A DNA stretch of 64,000 nt from Pandoraea terrigena (GCF_902459705.1 NZ_CABPRU010000009.1:124001-188000); one strand, 5' to 3'; positions 34,853 to 43,956 are shown, counted from the first letter of the stretch. The notes: generated from the letters alone by a model not told the origin. Numbers and translations are program-made.

Positions 34853-36529
34853 TCATCGCCTGGGGGATGGCAACCGCCGCCCTGCCCGCTCCGGTGACTG
34901 GGTCGCAGCCATCTCCCACGCCTCGCCGGTATCGCGCGAGAGCAGATGCTTGCGGATGCGCTCCGACGGCGTCGTCTCGAAATGGGCGGTGGCGCGATAG
35001 TAACGTGGTCGCTGGTAGCTGGCGAGTTTGTCGGCGGCCCACTGCGCCAGCACCGTCCAGTCGAGCGTTTGAGCGTCGCGGAACTGTACGTAAAGCATCA
35101 CGTCCTGCTCCCCGATGTCGCTCGACACACCGATGGCCGCGCAGGCCGCCACCGCCGGATGCCGTGCAAACACGCGTTCGATCTCCCACGCCGACACGTT
35201 CTCGCCGCGCACCCGCATACTGTCCGTACGCCGGCCAATGAAGACCAGACTGCCGTCGGCGCCGCGGCGTGCGCTGTCGCCCGTGAAGAGCTTGCCGTCG
35301 CGCAACGCCTTCGCGGTGGCCTCCGGATTATCGAGATACCCCGGCAGGAAGACACCTTCCACGTCGCTCGATAACACGATCTCACCGGGCTCGCCGTCGG
35401 GCACGGGCTGCCCCGCGTCGTCGAGCAGTTCCAGCGTCAGCCACGGCAAGGCGTGACCGATGGAGCCCGGCATGTCCGCTTCGTTGAGGGTGGCAAAGCT
35501 CGAGCACTCCGTCATCCCGTAGCATTCGCGCAATGCACACTGCAGACGCTCGCGCGTGGCTTGCCAGGCGCTCGCCGACACGCCCGCGCCCCACGCCACG
35601 CGCAACGAGTTCTGTGCCGGCTGGGCATCCCGCGGCAGTTGCATGAGGATGTCGAGGATGCCACCGAGATAGTGAAGATGCGTGGCCTGCGCGGCCGCGC
35701 ATTGCTGCCAGAAGCGGCTGGCGGAGAATCGCTCCACCACATGCATCTCGAGATCGGCGAGAAACGGCAGCAACAACATCTGGGCACCGCCAATATGGCA
35801 CAGCGGCTCCCACAGGAACAGCCGGTCGTTGTCGTGCGCGTCCGCCACGCGCAGCGCCGCCTCGCTGGCAATCCGCATCATGCGGTGCGTAAACAACACC
35901 CCCTTGGGCGCGCCGGTCGTGCCTGAGGTGTAGATGATGCACAGCACCGACGCCGGCGTGAGGTCGGCCGCCGTCGGCAAGGTTCCGGTGTACGCGCAGG
36001 CCTGTGTCATGACCTCCGAGAGCCAGTGACGCACGACGCGCGCGCCGTGGTGCCCCGGCTGCTGCGCCGCGAGGGCGACGCCGGCGTCGAGCACGTCAGC
36101 GAAGGCGGGCTCAGCAATGAGCAGCTTCGGCTTGGCGTGGCCGAGCAGGTATTCGATACCGTCGCCCTTCAGGCGCGTATTGACGGGCACCCACACCAGA
36201 CCGGAAAGCATGAGCGCGTAGATCAACGCCACTTGCGCCGCACTGTTACCCAGCATGACCGCCACCCGGTCGCCGGGCACGAGCCCCTGCGCGGCGAACC
36301 AGCCCTGCATGGCGCCCACGCGTGCGGCCATCCCGGCCCGGTCGATGGCCTCGCCCTCGAACACGACGACCGGCCTGGCCGACGTGCCGTGAAGCCCTGC
36401 CATCAGCAGCGGCACCACGTCGAGCCGGTCGCCCTCGGCCCGCTGGGGAAAGTACTTCGTATAAGGATGCATGGAAGACATCGACTGCGCATTTACCGGC
36501 GCAGCTCGGGCAATATTGGACATGGACAT
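34853..36529 (-). CDS. AMP-forming acyl-CoA ligase, CaiC-like
   Basis: A 558-residue enzyme starting at 36529, with AGGA six bases upstream. ANL-superfamily motifs are clear: A3 loop YTSGTTGAPKG, A5 YGMTECSS, A7 TGDSAR, A8 hinge GRRTDSMRVRGENVSAWEIE. The C-terminal A10 loop reads PSERIRKHLL, where the usual catalytic Gly-Lys is Glu-Arg, as in the PTERVxK group of acyl-CoA ligases. It activates a carboxylate to an acyl-CoA via acyl-AMP. Position as last gene of an operon with an ABC importer (17-bp gap to the permease) and a crotonase suggests it activates the imported acid. Carnitine-like, phenylpropanoid or alicyclic acids are possible; the substrate is unproven. Confidence 0.9.
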   Translation of the reverse strand: MSMSNIARAAPVNAQSMSSMHPYTKYFPQRAEGDRLDVVPLLMAGLHGTSARPVVVFEGEAIDRAGMAARVGAMQGWFAAQGLVPGDRVAVMLGNSAAQVALIYALMLSGLVWVPVNTRLKGDGIEYLLGHAKPKLLIAEPAFADVLDAGVALAAQQPGHHGARVVRHWLSEVMTQACAYTGTLPTAADLTPASVLCIIYTSGTTGAPKGVLFTHRMMRIASEAALRVADAHDNDRLFLWEPLCHIGGAQMLLLPFLADLEMHVVERFSASRFWQQCAAAQATHLHYLGGILDILMQLPRDAQPAQNSLRVAWGAGVSASAWQATRERLQCALRECYGMTECSSFATLNEADMPGSIGHALPWLTLELLDDAGQPVPDGEPGEIVLSSDVEGVFLPGYLDNPEATAKALRDGKLFTGDSARRGADGSLVFIGRRTDSMRVRGENVSAWEIERVFARHPAVAACAAIGVSSDIGEQDVMLYVQFRDAQTLDWTVLAQWAADKLASYQRPRYYRATAHFETTPSERIRKHLLSRDTGEAWEMAATQSPERAGRRLPSPRR

Positions 36530-36546
36530 ACGGAATCCTGCGCAGA

Positions 36547-38298
36547 TCAATAGCGCTTGCGTTTGAAGATCGAAGACAACCAGACGATGAACACCATCAG
36601 GAATACCAGCGAGGTCGCGACGGCAGCCAGCGTCGGCGTGACGGCCAACTGGATGTCATCCCACATCTGCTTGGGCAACGTGGTGTTGATACCGCCGGAC
36701 ACGAAGATGGCGATCGTCAGGTCGTCGAACGACACGATGAAGGCGAACAGGAATGCCGATCCCAGGCTCGCCGCCAGCAGCGGCAGCAGCACAGTGCGCA
36801 CCCGCGTGAAGGCCGACGCGCCGAGCATCTTGGCGGCATCGTCGAGCCGCCAGTCAAAGCGTTTGAAGCTCGCCGACAGCGTGACCACCACATAGGGAAT
36901 CGCGAGCACCGTGTGACCGATGACCAGCCCCGCATTGGTGCCCGCCAGTCCCCATCGTGCAAACAGGTACAGCAAGCCCACGGCGATCACGATGCGCGGC
37001 ACGATCAGTGGCGCGATGAACATGGCGAACAGCGGCTTGCGCCAGCGCGACGGCAACCGCACGAGCGCCAGGCTGGCGCCGAAGCCGAGGACGAGGGCAA
37101 GCGCCGCCGTGGCGAATCCCACGCCTAGCGAGCGCAGCAGCGCCGCCTGCCACACACTCGATTCGATGAACGACACGAACCATTTCAGCGTAAAAAGTTG
37201 CGGCGGGAACGCCACGAACGACTGCTTGGTGAAGGCCAGCGGCACCACGAATGCAATCGGCAGCACCAGGGCGAACACCACGGCGCCGGTGTAAGCCTTG
37301 AGACCGAAGCCGCCCGCCGCCCGCGAGCGTCCGCCGGCGAGCGACAACTTGCCCGCGAGCCGCCCCACGGCGATGAGCATCGGCAACGTTCGCCCGCCCG
37401 TGCCGGCACGACGCTCGGGCGCTTCGCCCGCAAGCGACGACAACCCCACGACGCGGTCGTACACGAAGAACACGATCATCGAGCACAGCAGCAGCACGGT
37501 CGAGAGCGCGCCGGCAAAGCGCAGGTCGAACAGGTCCAGCACCGACGAGATGACGAGTTGCGCCACCATCGATTCGCGCGGCGAGCCGAGCAGTGCGGGC
37601 ACGATGAAGAAGCCCAGGCTCGTGATGAAGACCAGCAATCCGGCAGCCGCCGCCCCCGCGCCAGACAGGGGCAGGAAGATGGTGAAGAAGCCCGTCGCCC
37701 GGTCGGCTCCGAGGGTCTGGGCCGCCTGCACCAATTGCATGTTGATGCCCCGCATGATCGGCAGCATCGTCATGACGGCGAGCGGCAGCATCGCGTGCAC
37801 CATGCCGATCAGCACACCGGTGAGCGACGGCGCGAGCGTGCCCGCACTGTCGATCAGCCCAAGATGCGCGGCCACGACCGTCAGCAGACCGGTCTTCGAG
37901 AGCAACAGCATCCACGCATATGTCTTGACGAGATAGCTGGTCCAGAATGGCAGCACGATCCACAGCAGCCAGCGCTCGCGCGAGCGCGCCGACAGACGCG
38001 CGAGCAGGTACGCCACCGGATAGCCAAGCAGCACCGAGAGTCCGGCGGTAAGAAACGCGATCCAGAACGTCGAGGCCAGCACTTTGACGTACACGGCCGT
38101 GTGCGTCATGCGGGCAAACTGGGCGACGGAGAGCACCCCGTCGGCGTCGTAGAGGCCGCCCTGCAGAATCTCGACGACCGGCACGATGAAGAACACGGCA
38201 AGAAACAGCAACGCGGGCAAGGCTGGCAACCACCGGGCCAACTGCCGCGGCCAGGCAATACGAGGCCCCGCCTGAGGTAGGCGTTGAACAAGCCACAT
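36547..38298 (-). CDS. Fused two-domain ABC permease (PotB-PotC type)
   Basis: A 583-residue membrane protein, start at 38298 (AGGAG, 8-base spacing; the upstream frame to 38400 is discarded). Two complete permease domains are joined in one chain: residues about 20-285 (PotB/CysT-like, coupling loop AAQTLGADRATGFFTIFLPLS) and about 325-583 (PotC-like, coupling loop AAKMLGASAFTRVRTVLLPLL), with a linker of about 40 residues. Classical spermidine/putrescine or iron-type importers encode these separately, though fusions are known. It forms the inner-membrane channel for the binding protein at 39465 and the ATPase at 38345. The substrate is probably the acid handled by the ligase and crotonase. 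Confidence 0.9.
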   Translation of the reverse strand: MWLVQRLPQAGPRIAWPRQLARWLPALPALLFLAVFFIVPVVEILQGGLYDADGVLSVAQFARMTHTAVYVKVLASTFWIAFLTAGLSVLLGYPVAYLLARLSARSRERWLLWIVLPFWTSYLVKTYAWMLLLSKTGLLTVVAAHLGLIDSAGTLAPSLTGVLIGMVHAMLPLAVMTMLPIMRGINMQLVQAAQTLGADRATGFFTIFLPLSGAGAAAAGLLVFITSLGFFIVPALLGSPRESMVAQLVISSVLDLFDLRFAGALSTVLLLCSMIVFFVYDRVVGLSSLAGEAPERRAGTGGRTLPMLIAVGRLAGKLSLAGGRSRAAGGFGLKAYTGAVVFALVLPIAFVVPLAFTKQSFVAFPPQLFTLKWFVSFIESSVWQAALLRSLGVGFATAALALVLGFGASLALVRLPSRWRKPLFAMFIAPLIVPRIVIAVGLLYLFARWGLAGTNAGLVIGHTVLAIPYVVVTLSASFKRFDWRLDDAAKMLGASAFTRVRTVLLPLLAASLGSAFLFAFIVSFDDLTIAIFVSGGINTTLPKQMWDDIQLAVTPTLAAVATSLVFLMVFIVWLSSIFKRKRY

Positions 38299-38344
38299 GA
38301 CAAAGACTCCTGAAGCAGATGACGAGGGCGTTGAGGGGATACGC

Positions 38345-39430
38345 TTAACGCGTGAGCAACGTCGCGCGGCTGTGATCCCACGCCAGCCCGACGCGTTCAC
38401 CGACGCGCGGGGTCAGTTCTCGCGGGCAGCGCACGGTGAAGTCTGTCCCCTGCGTCCCTTCGTTGCCCTGCCCCAGCGAGACAACGGCGCGCGTGTCCGA
38501 CCCCACGAAGATGACCTGGCGGATCGTGCCGGCGAGCGCACCGTCTTCGGGCGACGTCAGACGTGCCGCCTCCGGACGCACCAGCAGGCTGGCCGCCCCC
38601 GCCGCAGGCAAGTCCGGACTCGGGCCGATGAGCACCAGACGCTCGCCCGGACCGTCGCCCAGGCGCAGCGCGACACGGCCGTCGGCCATGCGCTCGACCA
38701 CGCCGTCGAGCAAATTGGAATGGCCGAGAAAATCGGCCGCGAAGCGCGTTGCCGGGCGGTCGTACAACTGCGCGGGCGTGCCGATCTGCTCGATGCGCGC
38801 CTGGTTCATCAAGCAAATGCGGTCGGACAGCGTGAGCGCCTCATCCTGATCGTGCGTGACGTAGATGAACGTCGCCCCCAGCGCCTGGTGCAGACGCCGG
38901 ATTTCCATTTGCATGTGCTCGCGCAACTTCTTGTCGAGTGCGCCGAGCGGTTCGTCGAGCAGGATGATCGAGGGGCGGAACGCGAAGCAGCGGGCCAGCG
39001 CAATGCGTTGCTGCTGCCCACCCGACAACTCCGACGGCAGTCGCTGGGCGAACGATTGCATCTTGACCATGGCGAGCGCGGCATCGACGGCCGGCGCCAG
39101 CTCGGCACGCGGCAGCTTGCGCATGCGCAGGCCGTACGCCACGTTGTCCCAGACCGTCATGTGCGGAAAGAGCGCGTAGCTCTGGAACACCATCCCGATG
39201 CCGCGCTTGCCCGGGGCCTCGTGTGTGGCATCGCGCCCGTCGATGAGCAGTTGCCCGGCACTCGGCTCGACCAGCCCCGAAATCATCTGCAACAGCGTGG
39301 TCTTGCCCGAGCCGGACGGCCCGAGCAAGGTGAGAAATTCTCCCGCCGCGACCCGCAGGTCGGTCGGCAGGAGCGCGGGGGTCTCGCGATACGTCTTGGC
39401 AAGCCCGATGGTTTCCAGTTTGGTGCTCAT
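38345..39430 (-). CDS. PotA/FbpC-like ABC transporter ATPase
   Basis: A 361-residue ATPase. The nucleotide-binding domain has Walker A LLGPSGSGKTT (about 36-46), Q-loop GMVFQSYALFPH, signature LSGGQQQRIALARC, Walker B SIILLDEPLGALD and H-loop YVTHDQDEA. Residues about 240-361 form a C-terminal TOBE regulatory domain, as in PotA, CysA and FbpC. It powers the fused permease encoded 46 bp downstream and sits 34 bp after the binding-protein gene. Confidence 0.93.
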   Translation of the reverse strand: MSTKLETIGLAKTYRETPALLPTDLRVAAGEFLTLLGPSGSGKTTLLQMISGLVEPSAGQLLIDGRDATHEAPGKRGIGMVFQSYALFPHMTVWDNVAYGLRMRKLPRAELAPAVDAALAMVKMQSFAQRLPSELSGGQQQRIALARCFAFRPSIILLDEPLGALDKKLREHMQMEIRRLHQALGATFIYVTHDQDEALTLSDRICLMNQARIEQIGTPAQLYDRPATRFAADFLGHSNLLDGVVERMADGRVALRLGDGPGERLVLIGPSPDLPAAGAASLLVRPEAARLTSPEDGALAGTIRQVIFVGSDTRAVVSLGQGNEGTQGTDFTVRCPRELTPRVGERVGLAWDHSRATLLTR

Positions 39431-39464
39431 AGTCGTCTCATCCTGCTTCGCGGTTCCTGACGGC

Positions 39465-40547
39465 TTACGACAACAGCCATGCGTTGAAACGCTCGGTAGC
39501 CTTCGTGCGGTTCTCGGCCCACCATTGCGGGCTCGGCAAACGCATGCCCTTCAAATTGGCCGGGGCCGTCGGCATCAGCGGGGCGCGGTCCTTCGGTATC
39601 GCGTCGAACGCCTTGAGGTTCGTCGGTCCGTACGCGAGATCCTGGGTAATCAATGCCTGACGCGCCGGGTCGCCGCAGAACCGTACGAACTGCCGTGCGA
39701 ATTCGGCGCGCGGCGTGCCCTTCGGAATGCCCCACCCTTCGATGGAATACAGCCCCTGGTTCCAGACGATCTTCACCGGCGCCTTGTTGTCGATGGCCGC
39801 CTGCGCGCGGCCGTTCCACGTCGACATCATGTCGACGTCGCCGCTCTGGATCGCTTGCATGGCCTGCGCGCCCGACGTCCACCAGAGATCGATGTGCGGC
39901 TTGATCTTGTCGAGCGACCGGAAAGCGCGGTCGAGATCGAGCGGGTAGAGCTTGTCGATGGACACGCCATCGGCCATGAGCGCCTGCTCGAGCGTGTCGA
40001 GCGGGCTGCGGCGCAACGAGCGGCGTCCCGGGAAGCGCTTCACATCCCAGAAGTCCGCCCACGTCTGTGGCGCGTCCTTCGGGAACTTGTCGGTGCGGTA
40101 GGCCAGCACGGTCGAGTACACGTCGACCCCCAGCCAATCGGGCGTCACCGCCTCGGGCATGATGCCGGGGAAGTCGGCCACCTTCATGCCGATAGGCTCG
40201 AGAAAGCCCTTCGACTCCAGGTACGGAATGTCGGCCGAGAGCGTGAGCGTTGTCACATCCCACACGAAGTTCTTCGTCTGCACCATCGCGGCGAACTGTG
40301 CCACCGGCTGGGAATCGCGCGCCACGCTCACCACCTTGATGCCGGTGGCTTTCTCGAACGGATCGTAGAATGCGCGACGATAGGCGGTCGTGTACGGCCC
40401 CCCCGGATCGGAGACGATCAACTGGCGAGCTTGCGCATACACCGTGCGTGAGCCGGCCAGCGGCAAGGCGCCGGCGAGTGCCGCGGTGCCGGCCATTTGC
40501 AGGAGGCGGCGGCGGGACGGGTTTTGCGGGTCGTGCGAGTGTGACAT
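39465..40547 (-). CDS. Periplasmic binding protein of PotD/spermidine-putrescine type, Tat-exported
   Basis: A 360-residue protein, start at 40547 (GGAG, 6-base spacing). The N-terminus has the twin-arginine pattern SRRRLLQMAG followed by a hydrophobic segment and cleavage near VYAQA. The mature protein has the type II binding fold of extracellular solute-binding family 1 (IVSDPGGPYTTAYRRAFYDPFEKATGIKV in part, and ALMADG, STWNGRAQAA). It captures the operon's substrate for the ABC importer. Although related to PotD, the catabolic neighbours argue against a polyamine ligand. The gene follows the crotonase by 111 bp. Confidence 0.88.
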   Translation of the reverse strand: MSHSHDPQNPSRRRLLQMAGTAALAGALPLAGSRTVYAQARQLIVSDPGGPYTTAYRRAFYDPFEKATGIKVVSVARDSQPVAQFAAMVQTKNFVWDVTTLTLSADIPYLESKGFLEPIGMKVADFPGIMPEAVTPDWLGVDVYSTVLAYRTDKFPKDAPQTWADFWDVKRFPGRRSLRRSPLDTLEQALMADGVSIDKLYPLDLDRAFRSLDKIKPHIDLWWTSGAQAMQAIQSGDVDMMSTWNGRAQAAIDNKAPVKIVWNQGLYSIEGWGIPKGTPRAEFARQFVRFCGDPARQALITQDLAYGPTNLKAFDAIPKDRAPLMPTAPANLKGMRLPSPQWWAENRTKATERFNAWLLS

Positions 40548-40658
40548 GGGAAACTCCGCTAGCGTGTGGACAGACGTGGTGCGCATGTCCTGTCAGGGGT
40601 GCCGCCCGACAACGCGGTGCCGGGCGGCACCAGGTCATTGGACGGCAACGGGAAACGC

Positions 40659-41459
40659 TCAGGCTTTCGCCGCCTCGGCCTTGGCCGCACGCTTGGCAAA
40701 GAACGCCGCCATCATGCGCGCCGGCTCGCCCGACTCGTACGATTCGCGTTGAATGCGCATGCCGGCGGCGATGGCGTCCTGGAACGTACCCTCGGTCATC
40801 TCGCGAAAACGCTGCTTGTCCAGGCGCATGGCCACTGGTGGCTTCTCGGCCAGCTCGGCGGCAATCTCCATCGCCTTCTCGAACACCTTGTCTTCCGGCA
40901 CGAGGTGATGAATCAAGCCGAGACGGTGGCACTCGTCGGCCTCCATCAGGCGGCCTGTGAGGGTGAGTTCGATGGTGCGCGACAGGCCCAGCATATGATT
41001 CATGATCCACGGGCCGGTCGTGCTGGCGATGCCGGCATTGATCTCCGGCTGCCCCATGCGCACGCCGGGATGTCCGACACGAATGTCACCAAGCAGCGAC
41101 ACCTGGAAGGCCGAACCGGCTGCCGTGCCGTTCAGCGCCATGACGAGCGGCTTCTTCAAGCTGCGAATCACGTCGTAGTAATGCTCCCAGCCTTTGATCC
41201 ACTCGATGGCCGTGTCACCGTCGAAGTGCTTCGCTTCGGCCAGATCCTGCCCGGCCGAGAAGGCACGCCCCGCCCCGGTCATGATCACGGCGGCCACGCT
41301 CTCGTCGGCATTGAACCGCTCGAGCGCATCGATGATCAGTTCGCGCATGGCGATGGTCCAGGCGTTGAGCGCCTGCGGGCGGTTCAACGTAATCACCGCG
41401 ACGCGGCCGACCTGCGTGAAGAGAACTTCCTGCTCCGATTGCTTTGCTGTCTCGCTCAT
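40659..41459 (-). CDS. Crotonase-family enzyme (enoyl-CoA hydratase/isomerase-like)
   Basis: A 266-residue protein, start at 41459 (GGAG, 5-base spacing). Crotonase features are visible: the oxyanion-hole segments FSAGQDL (67-73) and GTAAGSA (111-117), and catalytic E139 in MGQPEINAG. The position equivalent to the first hydratase glutamate (E144 in rat enoyl-CoA hydratase) is Q119 in GSAFQVSLLGD. With one of two acids missing, simple hydration is doubtful; isomerisation, racemisation or C-C bond hydrolysis are possible. It is the first gene of the operon; the candidate IclR operator lies 80-105 bp upstream. Confidence 0.88.
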   Translation of the reverse strand: MSETAKQSEQEVLFTQVGRVAVITLNRPQALNAWTIAMRELIIDALERFNADESVAAVIMTGAGRAFSAGQDLAEAKHFDGDTAIEWIKGWEHYYDVIRSLKKPLVMALNGTAAGSAFQVSLLGDIRVGHPGVRMGQPEINAGIASTTGPWIMNHMLGLSRTIELTLTGRLMEADECHRLGLIHHLVPEDKVFEKAMEIAAELAEKPPVAMRLDKQRFREMTEGTFQDAIAAGMRIQRESYESGEPARMMAAFFAKRAAKAEAAKA

Positions 41460-41537
41460 TTGAACTCCAAGGGCACCGACGCGTGACATCACGCGTGCAT
41501 TGAGATGACGATCATGCGATTCACGCATTTTTCGCTA

Positions 41538-41578
41538 AACAGTTATCTCAGTGCAATAACTGTTATCTGAGTGAAATA
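41538..41578. promoter_or_regulatory. Candidate IclR operator, catabolic-operon copy
   Basis: AACAGTTAT-N9-ATAACTGTT (41538-41564) is a perfect 9-bp inverted repeat. It overlaps a direct repeat: GTTATCTCAGTGCAATA (41542) and GTTATCTGAGTGAAATA (41562) match at 15 of 17 bases with a 20-bp period. TTATCTCA-N4-AATAAC within it recurs ahead of the IclR gene. Confidence 0.72.
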
Positions 41579-41657
41579 TAGTGATTTCAAAAACATGACG
41601 CAAGTCGAATCGCTTCGGGGTTTACCTCAGGCGGTTGCACCTCGTGAGTGGGCGGGC

Positions 41658-41691
41658 AATAAAAAACGGGCAGTCCGAGAGGACTGCCCGT
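41658..41691 (-). terminator. Rho-independent terminator after atpC-like gene
   Basis: ACGGGCAGTCC-N4-GGACTGCCCGT forms a perfect 11-bp stem. Read on the minus strand it is followed at once by TTTTTTATT, a textbook intrinsic terminator, 50 nt beyond the stop codon of the atpC-like gene. Confidence 0.93.
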
Positions 41692-41740
41692 CTTGTCTGC
41701 ACCTTTGTTGGCGTCGCGGCGCCGACGCCGTGTCACTGGC

Positions 41741-42166
41741 TCAGCGAGGCTCCTTTTGCTTGCGCATGCGGCGAATGGCCTGCAATTGCGCCACGGCTTC
41801 CGTCAGTTCCGCCTGCGCCTTGGCATAATCGATATTGCTCGCGTGGGTTTCGAGCAGTGCCCTGGCCTCTTCGCGGGCACGCTGGGCGCGGGCTTCGTCG
41901 AGGCTCTCTGCGCGGATGGCGGTGTCGGCCAGAATCGTCACCCGATTCGGCTGGATCTCGACAAAGCCTCCCGCGATATAGAGAAACGTATCGGTGCCGT
42001 CGCTTGCTTCGATTCTCACCGTGCCGGGGCGCACGCCCGTGAGCAGCGGCGTATGCCCGGGGAGCACGCCCAATTCGCCCGACGTGCCCGGCACCGCGAC
42101 GAAACGTGCCTCGCCCGAAAATATCGCTCGTTCGGTGCTCACCACGTCGATCTTGAGTAATGCCAT
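41741..42166 (-). CDS. atpC: ATP synthase F1 epsilon subunit (orphan copy)
   Basis: A 141-residue protein, start at 42166; an upstream frame extending to 42331 is discarded. It has the epsilon beta-sandwich ([40 protein letters not shown] split across it) and the two-helix C-terminal domain with the stretch [26 protein letters not shown] (in part). Length and features equal canonical epsilon. It regulates F1 rotation and ATPase inhibition. What is odd is the context: no atpD or other ATP synthase gene lies upstream, only a DASS transporter 300 bp away, while a perfect terminator follows. It may be a relocated or duplicated operon end. Confidence 0.9.
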   Translation of the reverse strand: MALLKIDVVSTERAIFSGEARFVAVPGTSGELGVLPGHTPLLTGVRPGTVRIEASDGTDTFLYIAGGFVEIQPNRVTILADTAIRAESLDEARAQRAREEARALLETHASNIDYAKAQAELTEAVAQLQAIRRMRKQKEPR

Positions 42167-42465
42167 GCCTTTCACTTCTCCCTGCGACGCCGTACGCATC
42201 GCCTTAATCGATTCGCTTTTCGTGTTGCACTGCGTGCACTTCGCACAAAACGGAGCGAGGCAACCCCGCCCCTTGCCAATCGCCTCGCCCGTGCGCGGCG
42301 CCGCCGCCGCCAACTCGCCGGCCATCGTCACAACGCCTGCCGGATCGGCGGCGTCGGTTCGATGTGATCGTGTGTCTCACGCTCGCCCGAATACTGTACC
42401 CGCTCGACACCCGGTTGCGGCGGGCATGACACTCGCGCGCTGCCGCCGTGTTCGATCCGCGCGAA

Positions 42466-43956
42466 TTACAGCCAACCCAGCCAGCGCCAGTACGTCGCAC
42501 CGAAGAGCAGCAACAGCGCATACCCGATGACGGTGATCACAACACCAACTCTCGCGAACTGTTTCGCCGTAAAGGTATCGGTGCCCAGGCACACCATGTT
42601 CTGGGGGGCGTTGATCGGCAAGATGAAGCCGAAACTCACCGTGAAGCCGAGCAGCATGGTCATACCCAGCCGATTGAAGTCACCCGGCAAGGTTTGCAGC
42701 ACCGAAATCAGGATGGGCAGCATGGCCGAGGTCAGCGCCGTGGCGCTGGCGAAACCGAGGTGAATCAGCACGAGGAAAGCCGCCAGGATCGCAAAGACCC
42801 ACAGCGTCGGCAGGGAATCGAGGCCGGTCGCGGCCACGACGTGATTGCCCAGCCATTGCCCGGCTTGCGTGCTCAGCAGCGCCGTGCCGAGACTGATCCC
42901 CACGCCGAACACGATCACCGTGCCCCAGGGAATGCGCGACTGCACCTCCTTCCATGTCATCACGCCAACGCGCGGCAGCATCAGCACCACGAGGCCAACG
43001 TAGGTGACCGACGTGGTGTCGAAGCGATGCAACTTGCCTTCCGTCGCCCAGAACAGCAGCAGACCGATCGACACGGCGAGCAGCCGCTTCTGCGCGCTCG
43101 TCATCGGCCCCATTTCGCGCAGTTGTGCTTCCACGGCTTCCTTGCCGCCGGCAATGGCATCGGACTCGGGCGGCATCATCTTGAGCACCAGCACCACGAG
43201 AATCGCGGACATGACGACGGCCCACGGCACACCCGCCACCAGCCACTCCGCCCACGTAATGCGCGCGCCGAGCATCTTGTCCATGAAGCCCACGGTCAGC
43301 AGGTTCTGCGCGGCAGCCGTCTGAATGCCGACGTTCCAGATGCTCGTCGCCTGCGCCACGATAATCATGATGCCTGCGGCGATATTCGAGCGCTTGTCGA
43401 CACCAAACGCGGCGATCACGCCCATCATGATGGGTACCACACAGGCGCTTCGCGCCGTGGCACTCGGCACCACCAGCGAGAGCAGTATGGTCACGGCGAC
43501 GGCACCGATCATCACACGCCGCGTGCTGGTTCCGATCCTGGAGAGGGTGACGAGTGCAATGCGCCGGTCCAGTCCGGTCAGCGTCATCGCCGCCGCAATG
43601 AACAATGCTCCGGCCACCAAGGCGAGCGCCGAATTCGAGAAGCCGGCGAGCGCCATGCTGATGGCGCGCGATGTGCCGTACTCCACACCGGGATCCTGCA
43701 CGGTCGGAGCGGTCCCCACGAGAAACGCCATCAACGACGTAATGATGATCGCGCTGGCTTCATACGACACCGCCTCGGTAATCCACACCACAACGGCGAA
43801 GGCGAGGATCGCCAGCATGCGATGCCCCGCGACCGGCAGGTCATCGGGCATGGGCATCAGGAGTACGGCGATCATCACGATCACGCCGGAGATCAATCCG
43901 AAGGGAATCGCTTTCTTCTGGGGACGATTTGGCATAGACACATCAGGCGTGCGCAT
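42466..43956 (-). CDS. DASS/SLC13-family sodium-coupled anion transporter
   Basis: A 496-residue membrane protein, start at 43956 (GGAG, 7-base spacing). The two sodium/carboxylate-binding motifs of the family are present as VPSATARSACVVPI and LPINAPQNMV (SNT-like clamshell motifs, both near-canonical). Helix content fits the 11-helix DASS elevator fold. Members import C4-dicarboxylates, citrate, sulfate or phosphate with Na+. The exact anion is not deducible. Downstream atpC-like gene is on the same strand after 299 bp. Confidence 0.88.
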   Translation of the reverse strand: MRTPDVSMPNRPQKKAIPFGLISGVIVMIAVLLMPMPDDLPVAGHRMLAILAFAVVVWITEAVSYEASAIIITSLMAFLVGTAPTVQDPGVEYGTSRAISMALAGFSNSALALVAGALFIAAAMTLTGLDRRIALVTLSRIGTSTRRVMIGAVAVTILLSLVVPSATARSACVVPIMMGVIAAFGVDKRSNIAAGIMIIVAQATSIWNVGIQTAAAQNLLTVGFMDKMLGARITWAEWLVAGVPWAVVMSAILVVLVLKMMPPESDAIAGGKEAVEAQLREMGPMTSAQKRLLAVSIGLLLFWATEGKLHRFDTTSVTYVGLVVLMLPRVGVMTWKEVQSRIPWGTVIVFGVGISLGTALLSTQAGQWLGNHVVAATGLDSLPTLWVFAILAAFLVLIHLGFASATALTSAMLPILISVLQTLPGDFNRLGMTMLLGFTVSFGFILPINAPQNMVCLGTDTFTAKQFARVGVVITVIGYALLLLFGATYWRWLGWL

